Below are positions 1 to 6,717 of a DNA stretch of 13,610 nucleotides, in pieces; within the stretch, counting starts at the first letter, position 1; the number at the start of each line of letters is the position of its first letter. The notes under the pieces were generated by a model. That model was not told where the DNA came from. It worked only from the letters and a program-made list of their open reading frames with translations, and did no database searches. The stretch covers positions 1 to 13,610 of the forward strand of contig JAHEIK010000058.1 of NCBI GenBank assembly GCA_024639415.1, written 5' to 3'. The position numbers were made by a program, and so were the translations under genes. This DNA is from Planctomycetota bacterium (GTDB taxonomy: Bacteria > Planctomycetota > PLA2 > JAEUHO01).

Positions 1-1
1 C

Positions 2-709
2 GCGATCGACCACCCGGTCGGGTTCTGGCGCCGCGTTGCGTATCTGCTGGGGCCGTTCGCAGCCACGGCCTTCGTGCTGGGCGGCATCTATCTCTTCGCC
101 GGTCTCAGGACGCTGAACGAGGTCTGGATCACCGGCACGGTCAGCCTGTTCGGGGCCGGCACCACCGTGATCTTCGGCGAGGCTGCGCTGGGCGACAACG
201 TGGTGAACCTCAATACGTGGCAACTGGCCTACGTGGTCATGTTCATCAACGCGGCGAGCACGTTCTTCTACACCTACAACCTCGACCTGCTCCAGCGTGT
301 GCCCAAGATCGGCCCCTCGCTCCGCCGGGCGCGCCACAACGCGGCGATCATGTTGACGCGCCGCCCGTGGATCCGTCGCTGGGCGGTGGTGGGCGTGGGC
401 CTGTTCGTGATCACGCCGCTGCCCGGCTCCGGGGCGCTGGGAGGCGCGCTCGTCGGCCGCATCGTCGGCGTGAGCAAGCGCGCGACCTTCATCTCCGTGA
501 GTATCGCCGGCGTGGTCGTCTCGATCATCTACGCCATGCTGGCCAAGGAACTGAAGGAAGTGCTCGACCAGATCCAGCACTTTGCGCCGCAATGGGTGCG
601 CATCGCCGTCTTCGTGCTGATGGCCATCGTCATGGTCTACCTCATGACGAAGCTGGTACGTTGGCTCGCCTCGCATCCGCCGGAGGACGAGGAAGTTCCG
701 GCTGCATGA
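2..709 (+). CDS. Small multi-drug export family (COG2426/PF06695-like) membrane protein, 5' end missing
   Basis: The frame is open from base 2, so the gene enters from the left edge; 235 codons are visible. A GTG at 74 is only an internal candidate start, because hydrophobic coding sequence continues upstream of it. The protein is an integral membrane protein with about five or six hydrophobic segments. Its clearest feature is the stretch at 410-520, FVITPLPGSGALGGALVGR, which matches the conserved 'PLPGTGAWTGAL' signature of the COG2426/Sm_multidrug_ex family. The family name comes from an early annotation and the transported substrate is not established, so transport is a family-level assumption. 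The C-terminus ends in a charged tail (HPPEDEEVPAA), probably outside the membrane. A 50-bp gap separates it from the next gene on the same strand. Family assignment is fairly sure; function is not. Confidence 0.75.
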   Translation, partial: AIDHPVGFWRRVAYLLGPFAATAFVLGGIYLFAGLRTLNEVWITGTVSLFGAGTTVIFGEAALGDNVVNLNTWQLAYVVMFINAASTFFYTYNLDLLQRVPKIGPSLRRARHNAAIMLTRRPWIRRWAVVGVGLFVITPLPGSGALGGALVGRIVGVSKRATFISVSIAGVVVSIIYAMLAKELKEVLDQIQHFAPQWVRIAVFVLMAIVMVYLMTKLVRWLASHPPEDEEVPAA

Positions 710-759
710 CCGCCGAATGACCCCTCGGGGCCAAGGTCGCACGGGTCCGGAGACGACCC

Positions 760-1755
760 ATGCGCACCCTCTGTACGCTGCTTCTCGCCTTCCTCGTGAT
801 CTTGCCCGCCGTGCCTGCCGAGGCGGGCGGCGGCGAGCCGACGTATGCCGAAGTCGCGGAGATGATCCTGCACGGCTCGCCGGGTGAGCACCTGCTGGTC
901 ACCGCCTGGCTGGACAAGCTCGATCGCGCGGAACTCGCGGCCATCTACCGGGCGGTGCGGGATCTCAAGGCACGGGATCTCAAGGCAGGAGGCGCCGTGC
1001 GCCCCGTGCCCAAGCGCGCCGTGCGCGCGACGAAGGACCGCGGCTTTCGCATGCCGCTGCCCGAGAAGTACCGGCCGAAGGCGGCCAGGAAGACCACGGT
1101 GATCAACGCCCAGGTGCGGGTCATCGACGTGCCGACGGGCGTGGCGGCCGACTTCCTCGGCCAGCACCGGCCGACGCCCAAGCACAAGACCATGCCCCTG
1201 AGCAGCAAGCAGGCTCAGGCGCTCCTGCGCGCCATCGAGCAGCGCGAGGACGTGAAGCTGCTCTGCGCGCCGCGCATCACGGTGTACGACGGCCAGAAGG
1301 CCAACGTGTCCGTCCTGAACGAGATCTCCTACATCCAGGACTTCGACGTCGAGGTCGCCGAGGACGGCAAGAAGGTCGCTGATCCGGTCGTCCAGACCAT
1401 CCAGGAGGGCACGCTCATCGACTTCACGCCCTCCCTCGCCGGGAAGGGGACGTCGATCGGCCTGCAGTTCCATGGCACCTACGCTGCCGTTACGCGACCG
1501 ATCCCCACCTTGGAGCGGGAGCTACCCGGCAGCGGCGGTCAGAAGGTCAAGATCCAGCTTCCCGAGTTGCGCGTGCAGCGCCTCGAGGCGACGGTGTACC
1601 TGCCCGACGACGGCTGGGTGCTCATCGGCGGCGGCGGCTCGCTGGAGCCCGAGAACGGCAAGGTCGTCGAGCGTGTGGCCCTCGTGCACCTGCGCAAGGT
1701 CGAGATCGACGGGGACTTCCTGGAGGATCTGAAGCCTGAGGACAAGAAGCGGTAG
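760..1755 (+). CDS. Exported protein with an isolated secretin-type C-terminal domain
   Basis: 331 residues. The ATG at 760 follows GGAG (749-752) by 7 bases. Residues 1-22 form a classical signal peptide (charged MR, hydrophobic core, AEA before GGG), so the protein is exported. Residues 23-100 are helical and charged, with no recognised domain. Residues about 113-315 resemble the type II/III secretion secretin domain (PF00263): 'LCAPRITVYDGQKANVSV' (168-185) corresponds to the 'P.ltt.dnq.A.i.vg' strand, 'GTLIDFTPSLAGKGTSIGLQF' region (217-237) to the 'l.v.P.i...g.i.l' block, and 'DDGWVLIGGGGSLE' (283-296) to the 'dg.tv.igGl' turn. Full secretins carry N0-N3 domains and exceed 500 residues; those are absent. 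It could be a small outer-membrane ring component or a domain reused for another periplasmic role. The TAG stop lies inside a dispersed repeat. Confidence 0.75.
   Translation: MRTLCTLLLAFLVILPAVPAEAGGGEPTYAEVAEMILHGSPGEHLLVTAWLDKLDRAELAAIYRAVRDLKARDLKAGGAVRPVPKRAVRATKDRGFRMPLPEKYRPKAARKTTVINAQVRVIDVPTGVAADFLGQHRPTPKHKTMPLSSKQAQALLRAIEQREDVKLLCAPRITVYDGQKANVSVLNEISYIQDFDVEVAEDGKKVADPVVQTIQEGTLIDFTPSLAGKGTSIGLQFHGTYAAVTRPIPTLERELPGSGGQKVKIQLPELRVQRLEATVYLPDDGWVLIGGGGSLEPENGKVVERVALVHLRKVEIDGDFLEDLKPEDKKR
961..990 (+). repeat. 15-bp in-frame tandem duplication in the secretin-domain gene
   Basis: Two adjacent 15-bp units (961-975 and 976-990) begin with the identical GATCTCAAGGCA and differ only near the 3' end. 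They encode DLKAR followed by DLKAG at residues 68-77, in the charged linker before the secretin-like domain. It looks like a recent slippage duplication that keeps the frame. Confidence 0.8.
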
Positions 1756-1895
1756 GGGCATCGCGAGTCCTGAGCGAGACGAAGTCGAGTCGAAGGGCGA
1801 GTCGTTGCCCGGCCCGCCTCGTCGTCGAGGCGCGGTCGCTGGACGGGCCGGGCAACCACTCGTGTCCGCGGTGCGGACACTCGGGATGCCCCTAC
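1752..1895. repeat. Dispersed palindromic element, copy A (full length, 144 bp)
   Basis: The element is bounded by a perfect 11-bp inverted repeat: GTAGGGGCATC at 1752-1762 and GATGCCCCTAC at 1885-1895. Inside it, 1798-1816 and 1844-1862 form a second inverted repeat (18 of 19 positions complementary), centred on GTTGCCCGGCCCG / CGGGCCGGGCAAC. A third small hairpin, GTGTCCGC-ggt-GCGGACAC, lies at 1862-1880. The 1752-1816 half, read on the minus strand, is homologous to copies at 6657-6717 and 12801-12852; shared blocks include GACTCGCC, GCTCAGG and TGCCCCTAC. The first bases contain the TAG stop of the upstream gene, and the element ends 34 bp before the next start. No coding potential is evident. 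It could also act as a transcription terminator or mRNA-stabilising hairpin. Confidence 0.8.
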
Positions 1896-1929
1896 AAGCT
1901 CCTTGGGCCGTCGGGCAAGATGTCCGCCC

Positions 1930-2586
1930 ATGGCACTCGAAGTCACCACCGTGGTCGTCGGACCGTTCCAGCAGAACTGCCGCGTCGTCAAGGATCCGGC
2001 CAGCGGTGACGGCGTCATCATCGATCCCGGTGCCGACGCAGAGCGCATCCTCGCGGCGGTCAAGACGTCCGGCGCGAACATCACGCACATCTTGGCGACC
2101 CACGCCCACCTCGACCACGTCGGTGCCGTCGCCGACGTGAAGCGCGAACTCGACGTGCCCTTCGCGCTGCACCGCGACGACTTCGATCTCCTCAAGGGGC
2201 TCCCGCAGCACGGCGCGATGTTCGGCATCCACGGCCTCGAGGTGCCGGAGGTCGAGATCGATCTGGCCGAGGTCACGTCCATTCCGCTGGGCGACGGCGA
2301 GATCCGCGTCGTGCACACGCCGGGGCATACGCCAGGCGGCGTGACCTTCATGTGGGGCGACCAGGGCTTCGTCGGCGACAGCCTCTTCCGCATGTCCGTC
2401 GGTCGCACGGATCTCGGCGGCGACGCCCAGGTCTACGCCCGCACGCTGCGCGAGACGATCCTTGGGCTGCCGGACGAGACGATCGTCTACACGGGCCACG
2501 GCCCGGACACCACGATCGGCGTCGAGCGCCGCGAGAACCCGTTCCTCAACGGTTCCATCGCGCTGGACGGCCGCGAGATCGTCTGA
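1930..2586 (+). CDS. Metallo-beta-lactamase-fold hydrolase, YcbL / glyoxalase II-like
   Basis: 218 residues from the ATG at 1930. The frame can be extended to a TTG at 1903, but homologues of this type begin close to 'VGPFQQNC', which the ATG places at residues 10-16. All metal ligands expected for the family are present: THAHLDH (57-63, the HxHxDH motif), H133 in TPGHTPGG, D150 in GDSLF, and H190 in TGHGPDTTIG near the C-terminus. Length and motif order match the short YcbL-like branch, which lacks the C-terminal glutathione-binding helices of classical GloB. A cytosolic thioester hydrolase, perhaps acting on S-lactoylglutathione or a related thiol adduct, is a reasonable inference, but the substrate cannot be read from sequence. 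It lies 34 bp after repeat copy A and converges on the peroxidase genes with a 10-bp gap. No strong ribosome-binding site is visible. Confidence 0.88.
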   Translation: MALEVTTVVVGPFQQNCRVVKDPASGDGVIIDPGADAERILAAVKTSGANITHILATHAHLDHVGAVADVKRELDVPFALHRDDFDLLKGLPQHGAMFGIHGLEVPEVEIDLAEVTSIPLGDGEIRVVHTPGHTPGGVTFMWGDQGFVGDSLFRMSVGRTDLGGDAQVYARTLRETILGLPDETIVYTGHGPDTTIGVERRENPFLNGSIALDGREIV

Positions 2587-2596
2587 CCGGCCGCGC

Positions 2597-4501
2597 CTAC
2601 ATGTCGGTGAGGTCGACGCGGATCTCCGCGCCCGGGGACACGTTGTAGGTGTGCGGGTTCCCGCGGTGCTTGCGCACCGAGACCCCCGGCAAGCGCAGGC
2701 GCACGACGTTGCTCACGTCCGAGCGCAGCCAGCCCTCGTAGCGGGCGAACTTCTTGCCCGCCAGCTCGAGGACCGGGCCGCGTACGAAGCGCGTGCGCTT
2801 GAGCGCATGCCCCTGGGGGACGGCGATGTTCGGATGATCGCCGACGAGGCGGGCCGGCGGCTCGGCCTTGGCGGGGAAGGCGATCAGGAACGTCACGCGG
2901 CCCCGCACCGGAACGACGATCTCTGCCGTGCGGCACGTGTCGGGCACCAGCTCACCGCCCACCAGCGGCAGCTCGTCCGGCAGCACGACGCGGGTGTGCG
3001 TCCGCGCGCCCGGCTTGAAGTGCACGGCGCCCGTGGCGTCGGTCAGCAGCTCGAGGCGCGCGTCGTCCGTGCGAGTCTCCGGCACGCCGTCCCCGACCGG
3101 GACGAGCATGACCGGCAGCTTGCCGAGCGGCTTGCCCGTGGGGTCGACGAATTTCAGGCGCGTGCGGCGGGCGCGCTTCGACCAGCGCTTCGTCGCCAGG
3201 CCGGGCCGTGTCTCGCCCGTGAGGGACGTCAGGAAGGCCACGAGGTCGTCGGTCTCACTCGGGGTGATGTCGAACGGCTTGAGGCGCTCGTCCTTGGTCT
3301 TGTCGCTACCGCAGCCCTCGGCGTAGTAGCGGACCACCTCGTGCAGCGTCGCGAAGCGGCCGTCGTGCATGAAGGGACCCCGGAGAGCCACGTCGCGCAG
3401 TGTCGGAGTCTTGAACGCGCGTCGGTCGCGCTTCGCTTGCGTGAACTGCCCACGTCCGTTGTCCATCAGCGGCGTGAGGGCCGTGCGGAAGTCCTCGCTT
3501 CTCGGCATGCGTCCGCGCAGCACCTTGGCCCGGAGGCTGTTGACCGAGCCCTTGGTGAACGACGTCAGGTCCACGTCCCAGGCGACGCCCGTGTTGTGGA
3601 AGTCGAAGTCCGTCAGCAGGGTGTGCTCGCCCGAGGAGATGTGGCACGCGTTGCAGCCGGCCCGGCCCTCGAACAGCGCCAGGCCGCGCTTGGCCTGAGC
3701 CGTGAGCGCATGCTCGTCCCCGGTGCGGTGGCGATCGAACGGCGAGGTCGTGCTCTCGATGGAGTGGACGAACGCAGCCACGGCCTTCGCGATGCGGGCG
3801 AGCGTCGGCTTCCTGCTGCCAAAGGCAGCCTTGAAGCCCTCGTCGTAGCGCCCGAGCAGCGCCAGGCGCTCGGCGACGGTCTCGGCCATGTGCTGGGGGA
3901 CATGGACGTCGGCGAGCAGCGGCCTGCGCGTCGGCACCAGCGGATCGTCGGCCGGCGTACCGTGCTGCCCGGGCAGCGCGAAGCCGCCGTGCGGGCGCGG
4001 GCGGGTGGGGCGGCCGGTGACCGGGCCGCGCAGCTTGCCCGGCTTGTTGGGGGTGACGCCCGGCCTACGCGGCGTGGGATCGGTGGGGGAGCGCGGGCCG
4101 CCGCCGTAGCTGCTGCCACTGCCGTTCGTCGGCGTGCCGACGCGGGCGATCACCAGGCTCTCGACCGTCGCGAACTCGCCGTCCCAGTGGGCCGAGGGGT
4201 TGAAGGCCGCGTCGATGATCGTCTGGCTGTGGCGGCGCGTGTCGCCGACGTCGTCGGCGCTCGCGGCGTCCGGATCGGACCAGCCGTGATCGGGCGCGTG
4301 GCAGGACGCGCACGAGCGCGCCTCGGAGCGGCTCACCTGCGGATCGAAGAACAGCCGCCGTCCAAGCTCGATGCGTGCGAACTGCTTGGCGCTCACCCGC
4401 TTGGCCTTGCGCTTGCGCTTGACGTTGGGCGAGCCGGCGTCGGCCGCTAGGGGCAGCGCAACGGCCACGAGTATGGCGAGGACCCACAGTCGCTTGGTCA
4501 T
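2597..4501 (-). CDS. Diheme cytochrome c peroxidase / MauG-like protein with C-terminal extension (paralogue 1)
   Basis: 634 residues; ATG complement at 4499-4501, preceded by GGAG (complement of 4509-4512) at 7 bases. Residues 1-22 are a signal peptide (ALPLAADA before GS), so heme attachment and activity would be outside the cytoplasmic membrane. Two c-type heme sites are visible: CASCH (64-68) and CNACH (283-287). Between them are family landmarks such as 'NPSAHWDGEF' (101-110) and, after the second heme, FKTPTLRD and 'GPFMHDGRF' (375-383). The peroxidase core ends near residue 430. About 200 further residues, predicted mostly beta, have no counterpart in standard cytochrome c peroxidases of 320-400 residues. 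A Gly/Pro-rich insertion fills residues 122-195. Peroxide reduction is the default role, but MauG relatives also oxidise protein or small-molecule substrates. It follows its paralogue on the same strand after 100 bp, probably one transcript. Confidence 0.88.
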   Translation of the reverse strand: MTKRLWVLAILVAVALPLAADAGSPNVKRKRKAKRVSAKQFARIELGRRLFFDPQVSRSEARSCASCHAPDHGWSDPDAASADDVGDTRRHSQTIIDAAFNPSAHWDGEFATVESLVIARVGTPTNGSGSSYGGGPRSPTDPTPRRPGVTPNKPGKLRGPVTGRPTRPRPHGGFALPGQHGTPADDPLVPTRRPLLADVHVPQHMAETVAERLALLGRYDEGFKAAFGSRKPTLARIAKAVAAFVHSIESTTSPFDRHRTGDEHALTAQAKRGLALFEGRAGCNACHISSGEHTLLTDFDFHNTGVAWDVDLTSFTKGSVNSLRAKVLRGRMPRSEDFRTALTPLMDNGRGQFTQAKRDRRAFKTPTLRDVALRGPFMHDGRFATLHEVVRYYAEGCGSDKTKDERLKPFDITPSETDDLVAFLTSLTGETRPGLATKRWSKRARRTRLKFVDPTGKPLGKLPVMLVPVGDGVPETRTDDARLELLTDATGAVHFKPGARTHTRVVLPDELPLVGGELVPDTCRTAEIVVPVRGRVTFLIAFPAKAEPPARLVGDHPNIAVPQGHALKRTRFVRGPVLELAGKKFARYEGWLRSDVSNVVRLRLPGVSVRKHRGNPHTYNVSPGAEIRVDLTDM

Positions 4502-4512
4502 GACAGGTCTCC

Positions 4513-4581
4513 GTAGGGGCGGGTTACATACCCGCCCACGTAGTGTGTGGGTCGTTGGGCGGCAATGTATGCCGCCCCTAC
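4513..4581. repeat. Dispersed palindromic element, copy D (double hairpin)
   Basis: This 69-bp element sits in the 100-bp spacer between the two peroxidase genes. Its ends are a perfect 10-bp inverted repeat, GTAGGGGCGG (4513-4522) and CCGCCCCTAC (4572-4581). Each half also folds alone: 4517-4524 pairs with 4530-4537 (loop TACAT), and 4557-4564 pairs with 4570-4577 (loop ATGTA), giving two 8-bp stems with 5-base loops. The halves are imperfect inverted copies of each other. One end touches the GGAG ribosome-binding site of the downstream gene. It has the same GTAGGGGC terminus as copies A, B, E and C but a different interior. Confidence 0.8.
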
Positions 4582-4601
4582 AAGACGTCTGTGACGCCGA
4601 T

Positions 4602-6491
4602 TCAATTGGCCGTCAAGTCAATCCGCTTCGTCGCGCCGGGCTCCAGCACGAGCGAGAGATGCGCGTGGCGCCGCTCCGGGCTGCGCCGGTTGCGTGTCAT
4701 GCCGGGCATGCGCAGCGTGACGGTGGTCGGCAGGTCCGAGCGCACCCAGCCGCGGTACTTCGCAACGTGTCCGTCCTTGAGCTTCACCACCTCGCTGCGC
4801 TTGAAGAGCGTGCGCGGACTCGGCCGTCCGGCGGTGTTCGGTGCGCTGGGGTGGTCGGCGACCATGACCGTCGGCGCGGGCAGGTCGGACGGGAACGTCA
4901 CGATGAAGGTCATCTGCCCCGCGAGCGGCACCTGGACGGTCGCCTCGCGGCAGGTGTCGGGAATCAACGCGCTGCCCGACACCGGCACGTCGTTGGGCAG
5001 CACGACGCGCATGTGCGTGCGCGCCGGCGGTTGGTAGACGATCTCACCGCGTGCGTCAGTGCGCAGCGTGATGGCGCGGTCGCCGCGCGCGCGCTTGATC
5101 GGCTGCGGATCGCCGACGGGTACCAGCTTCACCTCGAGATCGGGGATGGGGGTCTCACCTCGCATGACGCGCAGGCGCGTCTTGCCGGCGCGCTTCTTCC
5201 ACGCGGCCTTGGCCAGACCCGGCCGCTCGTGGCCCTCGAGCGCCTTCAGGAACGCGATCAGGTCCTGCGTGTCCTGCTCGCTGCACTTGAAGCGGCCCAG
5301 GCGGCCGTCCTTCTTCGGGTCGTCGCCGCAGCCGTCGGCGTACCACTGGATGACCTCTTCGAGGCGCGTGAAGCGCCCGTCGTGCATGTACGGACCGCGG
5401 CGCGTGACGTCGCGCAGCGTGGGGGTCTTGAAGGCGCGCTCGTGGTTGGGGCTGCGTGTGAGACGTGCCAGGCCGCGATCCTCGATGCGCGCGCGGCCGG
5501 GCCCGGGCGCCATGGGCGTGCGGATGAGCTTGCCGTTCTCGTCCTCGACGAGGAGCTCGGCCGTGTGGCGCGTGATGGCCTCGTGGACGATGCCCGTGTT
5601 GTGGAATGCGAAGTCCGTGAAGAGTGCGTGCTCCCCGTCCATGAGGTGACAGTCCGCGCAACCTGCGCGGCCCGCGAAGAGCAGCATGCCGCGCTGCGCC
5701 GCGGGCGTGAGGGCCTGCTTGTCGCCCTTGCGGTAGCGGTCGTACGGGGCCTCGGTGCTGTCCAGCGTGTAGCAGTAGGCGGCGATCGCGAGCGAGACGC
5801 GCTCGAGCGTCGCGTCCTCCTTGCCGAAGGCCGCCTTGAAGGCCTCCTTGTAGCGCCCGTCGCGGCCGAGCACGGCGGGGATGCTGCTCCGCAGGCTGCC
5901 TGCGAGGGGGAACGTCTTGCGGAACGTGCGCCGCGCGGGCTTGCCGAGCACGCCGTCCCCGAGCAGGTTGCCGTCGGCGCGCGCAATCACGCGCGGCGTG
6001 ACCGTGGGCGGGCGCGGGCGCCGCGGGGTGCGCGGCGTGCGCGGGCTGTAGTAGACCGAGGCGGAGCTGCCTAGGCGCCGCGCGACCAGTTCCTCCACGG
6101 AGCCGAACTCGCCGTCCCAGTGCACGGAGGGGTTGAAGGCGCTGTCGATGATGGTCTGGCTGTGGCGCGGCGTCGTGCCGACGTCGTCGAGGCTCACCGC
6201 GTCCGGATCCGAGAAGCCGTGGTCAGGCGCGTGGCACGATGCACACGACACATTGCCGGAACGGCTGGCCAGCGGCTCGTAGAAGAGGCGCCTGCCCAAC
6301 TCGACGCGAGCCCGCTCACGGGGCGTGAGCTTCAGCGGCTTGTCCAGGTCCATGGTCTTGGCGCGAGCCTGTTCGGGGGGCGCCGTGACCAGCGCCAGGG
6401 CCAGCCCCAGGACGAAGCAGATAGCGACGACGGCAGGGAGGGTGAGCCTCCGCAGGGCAAAACGCGACCGTCCTTCGGGGTGCCTACGCAT
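4602..6491 (-). CDS. Diheme cytochrome c peroxidase / MauG-like protein with C-terminal extension (paralogue 2)
   Basis: 629 residues; ATG complement at 6489-6491, with a purine-rich GAGAGGAG (complement of 6497-6504) about 5 bases upstream. A long n-region and a hydrophobic stretch (residues 17-37), then a small-residue region ending QARAKT, indicate a signal peptide or N-terminal anchor. Heme sites are CASCH (83-87) and CADCH (278-282). 'NPSVHWDGEF' (120-129), FKTPTLRD and 'GPYMHDGRF' (366-374) match paralogue 1, and the two proteins align over their whole length, including a beta-rich C-terminal part of about 200 residues. The region between the hemes holds an Arg/Pro-rich run (about 150-165) that differs from paralogue 1. 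It is the upstream gene of the pair, so any promoter should lie within 6492-6713, though I could not identify one. Distinct electron donors or substrates for the two copies are possible but not visible. Confidence 0.88.
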   Translation of the reverse strand: MRRHPEGRSRFALRRLTLPAVVAICFVLGLALALVTAPPEQARAKTMDLDKPLKLTPRERARVELGRRLFYEPLASRSGNVSCASCHAPDHGFSDPDAVSLDDVGTTPRHSQTIIDSAFNPSVHWDGEFGSVEELVARRLGSSASVYYSPRTPRTPRRPRPPTVTPRVIARADGNLLGDGVLGKPARRTFRKTFPLAGSLRSSIPAVLGRDGRYKEAFKAAFGKEDATLERVSLAIAAYCYTLDSTEAPYDRYRKGDKQALTPAAQRGMLLFAGRAGCADCHLMDGEHALFTDFAFHNTGIVHEAITRHTAELLVEDENGKLIRTPMAPGPGRARIEDRGLARLTRSPNHERAFKTPTLRDVTRRGPYMHDGRFTRLEEVIQWYADGCGDDPKKDGRLGRFKCSEQDTQDLIAFLKALEGHERPGLAKAAWKKRAGKTRLRVMRGETPIPDLEVKLVPVGDPQPIKRARGDRAITLRTDARGEIVYQPPARTHMRVVLPNDVPVSGSALIPDTCREATVQVPLAGQMTFIVTFPSDLPAPTVMVADHPSAPNTAGRPSPRTLFKRSEVVKLKDGHVAKYRGWVRSDLPTTVTLRMPGMTRNRRSPERRHAHLSLVLEPGATKRIDLTAN

Positions 6492-6656
6492 GGGCGCTCC
6501 TCTCGCTACCTGGGGCTGATAGCTAGGAACGCATCCTAACGGCTGTTTGCAGACACTGTGTCACGGGAGGTCTGTGGGTAGGGCGAGGCCGCTACGGATG
6601 GGGGTGGCGGCCGATCCAGGTGGGCGGCGGGGTGCGGATGGGCCACGTTGCCGGGA

Positions 6657-6717
6657 CGGGCCGGGCAAAGACTCGCCTTCGACTCGCTGCGCTCGCTCAG
6701 GCTCCCTGTGCCCCTAC
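6657..6717. repeat. Dispersed palindromic element, copy B
   Basis: This 61-bp segment is the same core as copy A in the opposite orientation and as copy C in the same orientation. It begins CGGGCCGGGCAA, carries GACTCGCC and GCTCAGG, and ends TGCCCCTAC (6709-6717). A degenerate partner of the terminal repeat, GTAGGGCGAG, occurs at 6578-6587. If that is the other end, the whole element is 140 bp, close to copy A. The terminal CTA (6714-6716) is the TAG stop of the minus-strand ligase-like gene. The element occupies part of the 222-bp spacer between that gene and the start of peroxidase paralogue 2; the rest of that spacer shows no gene. Confidence 0.75.

Noticed and set aside
721..730. CCCCTCGGGG as a terminator after the first gene
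   Set aside because: Only a 4-bp stem with a 2-base loop and no T-tract; not a credible terminator.
2462..4450. 662-codon open frame on the plus strand
   Set aside because: It lies antisense to the peroxidase gene, is rich in Arg/Ala/His with no domain or signal peptide, and arises from high-GC codon use on the other strand.
4371..6074. 567-codon open frame on the plus strand
   Set aside because: Antisense to both peroxidases, which have clear heme motifs and signal peptides; the plus-strand product is low-complexity.
6524..6538. TAGGA-ACGCA-TCCTA inverted repeat upstream of peroxidase paralogue 2
   Set aside because: A 5-bp stem is too short to support an operator claim, and no second copy was found before another gene.
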